Part shown: positions 33,041 through 41,745 of the stretch, piece by piece
How positions within the stretch are numbered: position 1 is the stretch's first letter
Layout: every line of letters starts with the position of its first letter
DNA from: Stenotrophomonas sp. WZN-1
GTDB taxonomy: Bacteria; Pseudomonadota; Gammaproteobacteria; Xanthomonadales; Xanthomonadaceae
Reading direction: 5' to 3'
Length of the DNA stretch: 64,000 nucleotides
Assembly: GCF_002192255.1 (NCBI RefSeq)
Contig: NZ_CP021768.1
Span: 2,808,001 to 2,872,000, forward strand
The notes under the pieces: generated by a model
Database searches by the model: none
Told to the model about the DNA's origin: nothing
The model's input: the letters and a program-made list of their open reading frames with translations, nothing else
Position numbers and translations under genes: made by a program

Positions 33041-33104
33041 GCCGGGCATGGCCCGGCGCTACCGGTGCGCGTGATTCCCAGGTAGCGCCGGGCCATGCCC
33101 GGCG
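33041..33104. repeat. Inverted pair of SMAG/REP palindromes
   Basis: The left unit (33041-33062) has the stem GCCGGGC-AT-GGCCCGGC and ends in CTAC. The right unit (33082-33104) begins GTAG and carries CGCCGGG-CCATG-CCCGGCG. The two GTAG heads face each other across 19 bp. They lie between 3-hydroxyanthranilate dioxygenase and kynU and may separate their transcripts. Confidence 0.8.
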
Positions 33105-33139
33105 AGCGCGCCGCGCGGCATCACGCAGGCCCCAGGCGC

Positions 33140-33145
33140 TACACT
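33140..33145 (+). promoter_or_regulatory. Candidate kynU -10 box TACACT
   Basis: TACACT lies 30 bp before the kynU ATG, just after the SMAG pair. It would give kynU-kmo its own promoter. No matching -35 box is seen. Confidence 0.3.
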
Positions 33146-33175
33146 GGCGGTCCCGTTGCAGCCTGTTGCCCGACC

Positions 33176-34450
33176 ATGTCCGACCTGCTCAGCCGCACCC
33201 ACGCCATCGCCCTGGACGCCGCCGATCCGCTGCGCCCGCTGCGCAATGAATTCCTGATTCCGCGCCATGGCGGCGGCGAGCAGACCTACTTCGTCGGCAA
33301 CTCGCTGGGTCTGCAGCCGCGCGGCGCGCAGGCGGCGGTGCAGGAAGTGATGAAGCAGTGGGGCGAACTGGCGGTGGAAGGCCACTTCACCGGCCCGACG
33401 CAGTGGCTGTCCTACCACCGCCTGGTGAGCGCGCAGCTGGCCCGCGTGGTTGGTGCGCTGCCCAGCGAAGTGGTAGCGATGAACACGCTGAGCGTGAACC
33501 TGCACCTGATGATGGTCAGCTTCTACCGGCCGACCACGCAGCGCCCGGTGATCCTGATGGAAGCCGGTGCGTTCCCGACCGACCGCCACGCCGTGGAAGC
33601 CCAGATCCGCTTCCATGGCTTCGATCCGGCCGAGTGCCTGGTGGAAGTGCAGCCGGACGAAGCCAACGGCACGATCTCGCTGAACACCATCGAGCGCGCC
33701 ATCATCGAACACGGCCCGCGCCTGGCGCTGGTGCTGTGGCCGGGCGTGCAGTACCGCACCGGCCAGGCCTTCGACCTCGATGCGATCACCCGCGCCGCAC
33801 GCCTGCAGGGCGCACGCATCGGCTTCGACCTGGCGCACTCGGTCGGCAACCTGCCGCTGCGCCTGCATGACGTGGCCCCTGATTTCGCCGTGTGGTGCCA
33901 CTACAAGTACCTCAACAGCGGCCCCGGCGCGGTTGCCGGCGCCTTCGTGCACGAGCGCCACCACCGCGACACCACCCTGCCGCGCTTCGCCGGCTGGTGG
34001 GGCCATGAGGAAGCCACCCGCTTCCAGATGGCGCCGCAGTTCACGCCGGCGATCGGCGCCGAAGGTTGGCAGCTGAGCAATCCGCCGATTCTCGGCCTGG
34101 CACCGCTGCGTGCCTCGCTGGACCTGTTCGAGCGCGCCGGCATGGAGGCGCTGCGCAGCAAATCGCTGGCGTTGACCGGCATGCTCGAAGCGCTGGTGCG
34201 CGCGCGCCTTCCGCAGGTGCTGGACATCATCACCCCGGCGGATCCGCAGCGCCGCGGCTGCCAGTTGTCGCTGCGCGTGATCGGTGGCCGCGAGCGTGGC
34301 CGCGCACTGTTCGAGCATCTGCGCGGCATCGGCGTGCTGGGTGACTGGCGCGAACCCGACGTGATCCGCATCTCGCCCACCCCGCTCTACAACCGCTACC
34401 TGGACCTGCACCACTTCGTCGAGGAAGTGGAAGCCTGGGCCGGCCTTTAA
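33176..34450 (+). CDS. kynU: Kynureninase, 424 aa
   Basis: Start at MSDLLSRTHAIALDAADPL. PLP-enzyme signatures are 'YFVGNSLGLQPRGA', 'MNTLSVNLHLMMVSFY', and 'AVWCHYKYLNSGPGAVAG', whose Lys should bind PLP. It cleaves (3-hydroxy)kynurenine to (3-hydroxy)anthranilate. Between 3-hydroxyanthranilate dioxygenase and kmo, this completes three consecutive steps of the kynurenine route. kmo begins 31 bp later. Confidence 0.97.
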   Translation: MSDLLSRTHAIALDAADPLRPLRNEFLIPRHGGGEQTYFVGNSLGLQPRGAQAAVQEVMKQWGELAVEGHFTGPTQWLSYHRLVSAQLARVVGALPSEVVAMNTLSVNLHLMMVSFYRPTTQRPVILMEAGAFPTDRHAVEAQIRFHGFDPAECLVEVQPDEANGTISLNTIERAIIEHGPRLALVLWPGVQYRTGQAFDLDAITRAARLQGARIGFDLAHSVGNLPLRLHDVAPDFAVWCHYKYLNSGPGAVAGAFVHERHHRDTTLPRFAGWWGHEEATRFQMAPQFTPAIGAEGWQLSNPPILGLAPLRASLDLFERAGMEALRSKSLALTGMLEALVRARLPQVLDIITPADPQRRGCQLSLRVIGGRERGRALFEHLRGIGVLGDWREPDVIRISPTPLYNRYLDLHHFVEEVEAWAGL

Positions 34451-34481
34451 GCCGGCCCCTCCCCTACTGCTGGACAGTTCG

Positions 34482-35849
34482 TTGATCGCACATGCTTCCC
34501 GCTCGTTGAGCATTATCGGTGCCGGCCTGGCCGGGTCCCTGCTGGCCATCCTGTTGTCACGGCAAGGCTGGCGCATCACCCTGTACGAACGCCGCGGCGA
34601 TCCGCGCGTGGCCGACTACGAGAGCGGCCGCTCGATCAACCTGGCGTTGGCCGAGCGCGGGCGCAATGCGCTGCGCCAAGCGGGCGTGGAGGACGAAGTG
34701 ATGGCGCGCGCGGTGATGATGCGCGGCCGCATGGTGCACCCGCGCGAAGGCGAACCGCAGCTGCAACGCTATGGCCGCGATGACAGTGAGGTGATCTGGT
34801 CGATCCACCGCAGCGACCTGAACACCACGCTGCTGGAGCTGGCCGAACAGGCCGGCGCCACCGTGCACTTCCATCGCCGCCTGCACACCGTTGATTTCGA
34901 TGCCGGCTACGCACGTTTCATCGATGACCGCGACGACAGCCCGCACGACATCCGCTTCGACACCCTGATCGGGGCAGACGGTGCCGGTTCGGCCCTGCGC
35001 GCGGCGATGAACCGCCGTGCTCCGCTGGGCGAGGACATCGCCTTCCTCGACCACTCCTACAAGGAGCTGGAAATCCCGCCGGCCGCCGACGGCAGCTTCC
35101 GCATCGAGCGCAATGCGCTGCACATCTGGCCACGCGGCCACTACATGTGCATCGCCCTGCCCAACCACGAAGGCACCTTCACCGTCACCCTGTTCCTGCC
35201 CAACCAGGGCGATCCCAGCTTCGCCACGGTCAACACCGGTGCGCAGGCCGAGGCGCTGTTCGCGCGCGAGTTCGCCGACACCCTGCCGTTGATCCCGAAC
35301 CTGCGCGCGGACTGGGAACAACACCCGCCGGGCCTGCTCGGCACGCTCACCCTGGAGCGCTGGCATCAGCACGGCCGCGCCGTGCTGATCGGCGACGCCG
35401 CGCATGCGATGGTGCCATTCCACGGCCAGGGCATGAACTGCGCGTTCGAGGACTGCGTTGCGCTGGCCCGCCACCTGATGGAGGCCGATGACCTGGAAGG
35501 CGCGTTCGCCGCGTTCGAAGCCGAGCGCAAGCCGAATGCACGTGCCATCCAGCAGATGGCGCTGGAGAACTACCTGGAGATGCGCGACCGTGTCGCCGAT
35601 CCTGCGTTCCTGCTGCAGCGCGAACTGGAGCAGGAACTGCAGCGGCGTTGGCCGACCCGTTTCGTACCGCACTACACGATGGTCACCTTCCTGCACACGC
35701 CCTACGCCGAGGCGCTGCGCCGCACCGAACTGCAGCGCGACATGCTGGTGGCCGCCACCGCGGGTCACGATTCGCTGGACAACATCGACTGGGCCACACT
35801 GGAAGCGCAGATCCACGCGCAGCTGCCGGTCCTCGAGGGCGCGCACTGA
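34482..35849 (+). CDS. kmo: Kynurenine 3-monooxygenase, 455 aa
   Basis: An FAD-dependent aromatic hydroxylase with the dinucleotide fold 'LSIIGAGLAGSLLAILLSRQG', 'YESGRSINLALAERGR', and the FAD-ribityl motif 'VLIGDAAHAMVPFHGQGMN'. A hydrophobic-aromatic C-terminal segment matches the family. The start is TTG, chosen because it gives about 10 residues before the FAD motif, as in relatives; no in-frame ATG is suitable. It hydroxylates kynurenine with NADPH and O2. Its TGA overlaps the ATG of sbcB. Confidence 0.94.
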   Translation: MIAHASRSLSIIGAGLAGSLLAILLSRQGWRITLYERRGDPRVADYESGRSINLALAERGRNALRQAGVEDEVMARAVMMRGRMVHPREGEPQLQRYGRDDSEVIWSIHRSDLNTTLLELAEQAGATVHFHRRLHTVDFDAGYARFIDDRDDSPHDIRFDTLIGADGAGSALRAAMNRRAPLGEDIAFLDHSYKELEIPPAADGSFRIERNALHIWPRGHYMCIALPNHEGTFTVTLFLPNQGDPSFATVNTGAQAEALFAREFADTLPLIPNLRADWEQHPPGLLGTLTLERWHQHGRAVLIGDAAHAMVPFHGQGMNCAFEDCVALARHLMEADDLEGAFAAFEAERKPNARAIQQMALENYLEMRDRVADPAFLLQRELEQELQRRWPTRFVPHYTMVTFLHTPYAEALRRTELQRDMLVAATAGHDSLDNIDWATLEAQIHAQLPVLEGAH

Positions 35850-37288
35850 TGGCCGGCAGCTTCCTGTTCTACGACCTGGAAACCTTCGGCCAGGACCCAC
35901 GGCGCACCCGCATCTCGCAATACGCCGCGATCCGTACCGACGCCGACCTCAACGAAATCGACACCCCGGTCAGCTTCTTCGTGCGCCCGGCCGATGACCT
36001 GCTGCCCTCGCCGATGGCCACCCTGGTCACCGGCATCACCCCGCAGCAGGCCCTGGCCGAGGGCATCAGCGAGGCCGAGGCCTTCGACCGCATCAACGAG
36101 CAGCTGTCGCGCCCCGGCACCTGCGCGCTGGGCTACAACACGCTGCGCTTCGACGATGAATTCGTCCGCTACGGCCTGTTCCGCAACTTCCACGACCCGT
36201 ACGAGCGCGAGTGGCGCAACGGCAATTCGCGCTGGGATCTGCTGGACATGCTGCGGCTGATGCGCGCGATGCGCCCGGACGGCATCCAGTGGCCGCTGCG
36301 CGAGGATGGCGCCACCTCGTTCAAGCTCGAGCACCTGGCCGAGGCCAACAACGTGCGCGAGGGCGATGCCCACGAAGCGCTGTCCGACGTCCGTGCCACC
36401 ATCGGCATGGCACGCCTGTTCAAGCAGTCGCAGCCGCGCCTCTGGGACTACGCGCTGAAGCTGCGTGACAAGCGTTTCGTCGGCGGCCTGCTGGACGTGG
36501 CTGCGATGAAGCCGGTGCTGCACATCTCCATGCGCTACCCGGCCAGCCGCCTGTGCGCGGCACCGGTGCTGCCGCTGGCCGTGCACCCGACCATCAACAA
36601 CCGGGTGATCGTGTTCGACCTGGAAGGCGGGATCGACGACCTGCTGGAACTGCCGGCCGAGGTGATCGCGCAGCGCCTGTACATGCGCGCCAGCGAGCTA
36701 CCCGAAGGCGTGGCGCGGGTGCCGCTGAAGGAAGTGCACCTGAACAAGGTGCCGGCGCTGATCGCCTGGAACCACCTGCGCGCCGATGACCACGCGCGCC
36801 TCGGCCTGGACGTGGCCGCGATCGAGGCCAAGGTGGAACGCCTGCGCGCGTTCGCCCCACAGCTGGCCGAGAAGGCCCGGCAGGTCTACAACCAGCCCCG
36901 CGCCGCCACCGTGGCCGACGTCGATGCCTCGCTGTACGACGGCTTCCTCGGCAATGGCGACAAGCCGCTGCTTGCACTGGCACGCACCACCGCGCCGGAG
37001 CAGCTGGCCGCGCTGGAAGGCCGCTTCCGCGACCCGCGCCTGCCGGAGCTGCTGTTCCGCTACCGCGCACGCAACCATCCCGACAGCCTCGTGCCGGCGG
37101 AACGCCAGCGCTGGCAGGATTACCGCCGCCAGCGCCTGCTCGGCGACGGCGGGCTGGGCGAACTCAACCTGCCCCAGTACCAGCAGCAGCTCGATGCACT
37201 GGCCGCCGAAGCGCCCGACGACACGCGGCGCCAGGCCCTGCTGCAAGCGCTGCGCGATTGGGGCCAGCACCTGCAGGAGACACTGTGA
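35849..37288 (+). CDS. sbcB: Exodeoxyribonuclease I, 479 aa
   Basis: A DEDDh 3'-5' exonuclease: 'FYDLETFGQDP' (Asp, Glu), 'GYNTLRFDDEFVRYGLF' (Asp) and 'DAHEALSDVRATIGMARLF' (His, Asp). The C-terminal SH3-like and helical parts of ExoI follow, and the length is normal. It degrades single-stranded DNA and supports recombination and mismatch repair. Its start overlaps the kmo stop (TGATG) and its end overlaps the next gene by 4 nt, so it sits in a tightly coupled operon. Confidence 0.96.
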   Translation: MAGSFLFYDLETFGQDPRRTRISQYAAIRTDADLNEIDTPVSFFVRPADDLLPSPMATLVTGITPQQALAEGISEAEAFDRINEQLSRPGTCALGYNTLRFDDEFVRYGLFRNFHDPYEREWRNGNSRWDLLDMLRLMRAMRPDGIQWPLREDGATSFKLEHLAEANNVREGDAHEALSDVRATIGMARLFKQSQPRLWDYALKLRDKRFVGGLLDVAAMKPVLHISMRYPASRLCAAPVLPLAVHPTINNRVIVFDLEGGIDDLLELPAEVIAQRLYMRASELPEGVARVPLKEVHLNKVPALIAWNHLRADDHARLGLDVAAIEAKVERLRAFAPQLAEKARQVYNQPRAATVADVDASLYDGFLGNGDKPLLALARTTAPEQLAALEGRFRDPRLPELLFRYRARNHPDSLVPAERQRWQDYRRQRLLGDGGLGELNLPQYQQQLDALAAEAPDDTRRQALLQALRDWGQHLQETL

Positions 37289-37971
37289 GCACCTACTTCT
37301 CGGACGCCAGCTTCAAGTTCCTGCGCAGCCTGGCGCGGCACAACGACAAGGCCTGGTTCAACGACCATCGCCAGCAGTATGAAGACCACGTACGGCAGCC
37401 GTTCCTGCGCCTGCTGGGCGACCTGCAGCCGGCCCTGGCCGAGGTCAGCGACCGTTTCCGCGCCGATACCCGTGGCGTCGGTGGCTCGCTGTTCCGCATC
37501 CATCGCGACGCGCGCTTCTCCAACGACAAGTCACCGTACAAGACCTGGCAGGGCGCGCGCCTGTTCCATGAGCGCCGCCGCGAAGTGGCCGCGCCTTCGT
37601 TCTACGTGCACCTGCAGCCGGGCGAAAGCTTCGTCGGTGCCGGCCTGTGGCATCCGGAGCCTGAAACCCAGCGTCGCGTGCGCCACTTCATCCTCGATAA
37701 CCCGGGCAGCTGGAAGGCCGCCGCGCACGCGCCGGCCCTGCGCAAGCGCTTCCATTTCGAGGAGAGCGAGAAGCTGGTGCGGCCCCCGCGTGGCTTCCCG
37801 GCCGACTTCGAGTTCATCGACGACCTGAAGCACCGCAACTGGGTGATGTGGCGCGCGCTGGACGACGCCACCATGACCGGCCCGCGCCTGCTGTCCACGC
37901 TGGGCAAGGACCTGGCCGCCCTTGGTCCGTTCGTCGACTACCTGTGCGCCGCGCTGGACCTGGAGTTCTGA
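37285..37971 (+). CDS. DUF2461 family protein, 228 aa
   Basis: The GTG start overlaps the sbcB stop (GTGA) with CAGGAGA upstream. Diagnostic segments are 'FLRSLARHNDKAWFNDHRQQYEDHV', 'LFRIHRDARFSNDKSPYKTWQGARLFHE' and 'FYVHLQPGESFVGAGLWHPEPE'. DUF2461 proteins are soluble and widespread but have no known function. Coupling to sbcB is suggestive but unproven. Confidence 0.9.
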   Translation: MSTYFSDASFKFLRSLARHNDKAWFNDHRQQYEDHVRQPFLRLLGDLQPALAEVSDRFRADTRGVGGSLFRIHRDARFSNDKSPYKTWQGARLFHERRREVAAPSFYVHLQPGESFVGAGLWHPEPETQRRVRHFILDNPGSWKAAAHAPALRKRFHFEESEKLVRPPRGFPADFEFIDDLKHRNWVMWRALDDATMTGPRLLSTLGKDLAALGPFVDYLCAALDLEF

Positions 37972-38963
37972 TGTCGCAGGATCTCCCGCTGGCCCGCCAG
38001 CGGCGCGTGCTCGGCCGCACCGGCCTGGCCGTTTCACCGATCGGCCTGGGCTGCTCCGGCTTCTGGGGTCATCGCCGCTTCCCGGAGACTGAGGCGGCTG
38101 CCTTGGTCGAGCATGCGCTCTCCCATGGGGTGAACCTGCTCGATACCGGCCACAACTACTCCGGCTTCCATGCCGAACCGCGCCTGGGCCGCATCCTGCG
38201 CCCGTTGCTGAAGCAGTACCCGCGCGACGCGCTGGTGATCTCCAGCAAAGGCGGCACGCTCACCGGCCAGGCCGGCATCAGCGGTGCCGAGCAACGCAAC
38301 TTCTCGCCCCCAGCCATCACCGCCAGCTGCGAGGCGTCGCTGCGCAACCTCGGCCTGGACCATCTGGACCTCTTCCAGCTGCATGGCGCCAGCGAACACG
38401 ACATCAACGATGACCTGCTGGCCGCGCTGCAACGCCTGCGCGAACGCGGCCTGATCCGGCACACCGGCATCAACACTCACTCGGCATCGACCCTGCGCTG
38501 GATGATCGCCCAGCCCGACGCGTTCGATGTGGTGCTGCTGGACTACAACGCCCTGCAGCAGGACCGCGAACCGCTGATCGACCAGCTGCAGGCGGTGGGC
38601 ATTGGCGTGCTGGCGGGCACCGTGCTGGCGCAGGGCCACCTGCTGCCAGTGCGTCCGCGCCTGCCACGGCTGGCCGATGGCTGGTACCTGGCGCGCGCCT
38701 GGCTGAAGCCCAGCAGCCGCCAGCTGATGCGCAGTGCCCGCCAGATGCGCCGGGCAGTGGCCGCGATCCGCAGCCAGCGTCCGGCGCAGACCGCCTTCGC
38801 CTATGCATTGGGGCATCCCGGCGTGGCCAGCGGCATCCTCGGCACCACCCGCACCCGCAGCCTCGACGAGGTGCTGGCGACGCGCCTGGAAGCACTGACC
38901 CCGGACGAACGGCAACAGCTGGTCGATGCCTTCGGTGACGGCCGTGGCTCGCCCAGTCATTGA
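37971..38963 (+). CDS. Aldo/keto reductase family oxidoreductase, 330 aa
   Basis: A TIM-barrel aldo/keto reductase. The catalytic tetrad is visible: Asp and Tyr in 'LLDTGHNYSGFH', Lys in 'LVISSKGGTL', and His in 'DLFQLHGAS'. The NADPH loop near the C-terminus is 'GILGTTRTRSLDEVLATRLE'. Substrate unknown. The ATG overlaps the DUF2461 stop (TGATG), making it the last gene of the kynU-kmo-sbcB-DUF2461-AKR run. Confidence 0.9.
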   Translation: MSQDLPLARQRRVLGRTGLAVSPIGLGCSGFWGHRRFPETEAAALVEHALSHGVNLLDTGHNYSGFHAEPRLGRILRPLLKQYPRDALVISSKGGTLTGQAGISGAEQRNFSPPAITASCEASLRNLGLDHLDLFQLHGASEHDINDDLLAALQRLRERGLIRHTGINTHSASTLRWMIAQPDAFDVVLLDYNALQQDREPLIDQLQAVGIGVLAGTVLAQGHLLPVRPRLPRLADGWYLARAWLKPSSRQLMRSARQMRRAVAAIRSQRPAQTAFAYALGHPGVASGILGTTRTRSLDEVLATRLEALTPDERQQLVDAFGDGRGSPSH

Positions 38964-39005
38964 GTCTTCACCCGGCACTGCCGCCACTAGGGCAGTCTGG
39001 CCAGC

Positions 39006-39557
39006 ATGAAGAAAATCACCACACTCATTGTGCTGCTGGTCCTGGCCATGGCGGCTTGGTGGTTCGGTGGCCCCTACTTGACCGTCAATGGCCTGTCCAA
39101 GGCCATCGAGCAGCGCGACACCGCCCGCCTGGAGCGTTATGTCGACTTCCCGCGTGTGCGCAGCAGCCTGCGCGCGCAGCTCAATGATTACCTGGTGCGC
39201 CAGGCCGGCCCGGATGTGGCGGCCAGCCCGTTCGGTGCCCTGCTCTATGGCCTGGGCGACCAGCTCGGCGGTGCCGCAGTGGAGACCATGGTGACCCCGA
39301 CCGGAATCGGCGCGATGCTGCAGGGCCACGTGCTGTGGAAGCGTGGCCGCAATGAACTGCAGGGTGGCGACGCCTTCGGTGCGACCGAACCGGCGCGGCC
39401 GCTGAAGCAGGCCGAGCACCATTTCGAGTCGTTCGACCGCTTCGTGATCGATGTCGATCGCGGCCCTGGCCAGCCGCCATTGAAGGTAGTACTGGAGCCG
39501 CAGGGCCTGCGCTGGAAGGTGGTGGACCTGCAGCTGGGGATGTCCGGCAGCCCGTGA
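39006..39557 (+). CDS. DUF2939 family protein, 183 aa
   Basis: An N-terminal hydrophobic segment (KKITTLIVLLVLAMAAWWFGGPYL) serves as signal anchor; the rest is periplasmic. 'YLTVNGLSKAIEQRDTARLERYVDFPRVRSSLRAQLN' is the typical DUF2939 start. Function unknown. It converges on the 5'-nucleotidase gene across a run of palindromes. Confidence 0.88.
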   Translation: MKKITTLIVLLVLAMAAWWFGGPYLTVNGLSKAIEQRDTARLERYVDFPRVRSSLRAQLNDYLVRQAGPDVAASPFGALLYGLGDQLGGAAVETMVTPTGIGAMLQGHVLWKRGRNELQGGDAFGATEPARPLKQAEHHFESFDRFVIDVDRGPGQPPLKVVLEPQGLRWKVVDLQLGMSGSP

Positions 39558-39580
39558 CGGGACCGGTGGCCTGACGGCAA

Positions 39581-39677
39581 TGCCAACCAAGGTTGGCAAC
39601 TACCGGGGCGCGGCGCTCTGGTAGGTGCCCACCTTGGTGGGCACGGATGCATGGCAGTGCCAACCAACGGTTGGCAC
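39581..39677. repeat. Three SMAG/REP-type palindromes in a row
   Basis: Unit 1 (39581-39603) is TGCCAACC-AA-GGTTGGCA ending in CTAC (GTAG on the minus strand). Unit 2 (39621-39644) is GTAG followed by GTGCCCACC-TT-GGTGGGCAC. Unit 3 (39657-39677) is GTGCCAACC-AAC-GGTTGGCAC without a clear head. They fill the gap between two convergent genes and may terminate both transcripts. Confidence 0.8.
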
Positions 39678-39692
39678 CCACCCGGCAAGGCC

Positions 39693-40637
39693 TCAACTCT
39701 CGTTGGCGACGCCGTGCGGTACGTGGCCGGCGGCCACATGCTCGCGGGCACTGTCGATGTTGTGCTGCGAATCATCGAAGAAGATGTCGGCGCCGAACGC
39801 CTGCAGGAACGGCCCCTTGTGGCGGCCGCCGAGGAACAGCGCCTCGTCCAGGCGCACGCCCCACTCGCGCAGGGTGCGGATCACCCGCTCATGCGCCGGC
39901 GCCGATCGCGCGGTGACCAGCGCGGTACGGATCGGAGCACTGTCGCCGGCCGGGAACACTTCCTGCAGCGTGTGCAGCGCCGACAGGAAGCCCCGGAACG
40001 GCCCGCCGCTGAGCGGCTCGCGGGCGCGCTCGCGCTCGTGGCGGCCAAACGCTTCCACGCCCTGCTCGCGCGAAATGCGCTCGCTCTCGTCACCGAAGAT
40101 CACCGCGTCACCGTCAAAGGCGATGCGCAGCTGCCCGGCCGGGCGACCGGTATCGATCTGGTCGGCCGCCGCGGCGGCTGTCTCGCCAGGCGGCTTGGGC
40201 AGGATGGTCGCCGCCGCGATGCCATGGCGCAGCGCGCTGCGCACCGATTCCGGGTTGGCCGACAGGAACAGGTCCGTACCGAACGGCTTCACGTACGGCC
40301 AGGTCGGCTCGCCGGCGGTGAACGTCGCACGGATGATGCCCAGGCCGTAGTGCTGGATCGAGTTGAAGATGCGCAGGCCGGTATCGGCCGAGTTGCGCGA
40401 CAGCAGGATCACCTCGACCCGCGGGTTCTCCGGGCTGGCGCCCTGGTTCAGCGCCAGCAGCTTGCGCACCACGGGGAAGGCCACGCCGGGGCCGAGGATG
40501 TCGTCCTCGTGCTGGCGCTGGAATTCGGCGTAGGCCGCCACGCCATCACTCTCGAACAGCGCATGGCTTTCCTCGAGGTCGAACAGGGCGCGCGAGGTCA
40601 CCGCGACGGTCAGCAAACGGGGGGAGTTGTCGCCCAT
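39693..40637 (-). CDS. Cytosolic 5'-nucleotidase family protein, 314 aa
   Basis: Start at MGDNSPRLLTVAVTSRALFDLEE with AAGGA upstream. The motifs 'LTVAVTSRALFDLEESHALF', 'NPRVEVILLSRNSADTGLRIFNS', 'RIAFDGDAVIFGDESE' and 'DIFFDDSQHNIDSA' match the family of cytosolic 5'-nucleotidase I-like proteins (NT5C1-type), which dephosphorylate nucleoside monophosphates such as AMP. It is 47 bp downstream of nadK and probably co-transcribed, giving a nucleotide-balance context. Confidence 0.86.
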   Translation of the reverse strand: MGDNSPRLLTVAVTSRALFDLEESHALFESDGVAAYAEFQRQHEDDILGPGVAFPVVRKLLALNQGASPENPRVEVILLSRNSADTGLRIFNSIQHYGLGIIRATFTAGEPTWPYVKPFGTDLFLSANPESVRSALRHGIAAATILPKPPGETAAAAADQIDTGRPAGQLRIAFDGDAVIFGDESERISREQGVEAFGRHERERAREPLSGGPFRGFLSALHTLQEVFPAGDSAPIRTALVTARSAPAHERVIRTLREWGVRLDEALFLGGRHKGPFLQAFGADIFFDDSQHNIDSAREHVAAGHVPHGVANES

Positions 40638-40684
40638 CGGTGGGGGTCCTTCAAGCGGTCGGCGGGGCCGGCCGCCCATTGTCC

Positions 40685-41458
40685 TCAAAAAACGAACTGT
40701 TCGCTCAGGATCCGGTCTTCCAGGTTGTGCTCCGGGTCGAACAGCAGGGTTACGCGGCGGTCCTTCGACTCGCGGATGGTCACCTCGACCACGTCGCGGG
40801 TCTCGTGCGAATCCGCAGTGACGCTGACCGGGCGCTTATACGGATCAAGCACGCGGAAACGCACCTCGGTGTCGGCCTTGAGAATCGCCCCGCGCCAACG
40901 ACGCGGCCGGTAAGGGGCCAAGGGCGTCAGCGCGATGGTATGCGAACCCAGCGGCAGCACCGGACCGTGCGCGGAATAGTTGTAGGCGGTGCTGCCGGCC
41001 GGGGTGGCCACCAGCACGCCGTCGCCGATCAGCTCGGCCACGCGTTCCTGGCCGTTGAGGTCGATGCCGATATGCGCGGCCTGCCGGGTCTGGCGCAGCA
41101 GCGACACATCGTTGTAGGCCAGTGACCCGGTACTGGTGCCGGACTCGGTCAGCGCCACCATTTCCAGCGGGCGCAGGTTGGCCGGTTCGGCACGGGCGAT
41201 GCGGGCCTGCACGTCATCGTCGCCACGGTACTGGTTCATCAGGAAGCCGACAGTGCCCAGCTTCATGCCGAACACCGGCTTGCCCAGGTGCCCGTGTCGG
41301 TGCAGGGTCTGCAGCATGAAGCCGTCGCCGCCCAGCGGACACAGCACGTCGGCATGCTCCGGCGCGTGATCGCCATAACGCGAGATCATCGCCGCGCGGG
41401 CCATCTGCGCCGGTTCGGTGGTGCTGGCCAGGAAAGCGATGCGGGGGGTGTCGCTCAT
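40685..41458 (-). CDS. nadK: NAD kinase, 257 aa
   Basis: Start at [15 protein letters not shown]. The signature '[15 protein letters not shown]' contains the GGDG motif. '[12 protein letters not shown]' and '[25 protein letters not shown]' form the conserved NE/D and TPTGSTAY-type elements. The enzyme phosphorylates NAD to NADP with ATP. It heads a probable two-gene operon with the 5'-nucleotidase. Confidence 0.95.
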   Translation of the reverse strand: MSDTPRIAFLASTTEPAQMARAAMISRYGDHAPEHADVLCPLGGDGFMLQTLHRHGHLGKPVFGMKLGTVGFLMNQYRGDDDVQARIARAEPANLRPLEMVALTESGTSTGSLAYNDVSLLRQTRQAAHIGIDLNGQERVAELIGDGVLVATPAGSTAYNYSAHGPVLPLGSHTIALTPLAPYRPRRWRGAILKADTEVRFRVLDPYKRPVSVTADSHETRDVVEVTIRESKDRRVTLLFDPEHNLEDRILSEQFVF

Positions 41459-41745
41459 CAGCGCGGCGGATCCGGAGGGGCTGGGCAAAGCATACCTGTC
41501 CATCCACACCGCGCAAGTTCAGATGAAGGTCAAGCCAATGAAATTGATCCTCGTCCGGCTGTGGCTCCGTGCCGAGCATGGCGTCGGCGAGCATGCCGCG
41601 GACACCCAGGCAATCGCGCGGGATGTGCGCTTTTTGACAACGTCCGATAGCCCACGCCTCGGCACCTGCTGATCATGACGCGGCGCATTCATCCTGATCT
41701 GAAACAAGGGTGCAGCGTATTCAAATTGTAGAGAGAGAAAAAGTA

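Noticed and set aside
41418..41672. 84-codon frame between nadK and the pseudo-zincin
   Set aside because: Overlaps the nadK start region antisense, lacks a ribosome site and has no family resemblance; an internal 50-codon frame is equally unsupported.
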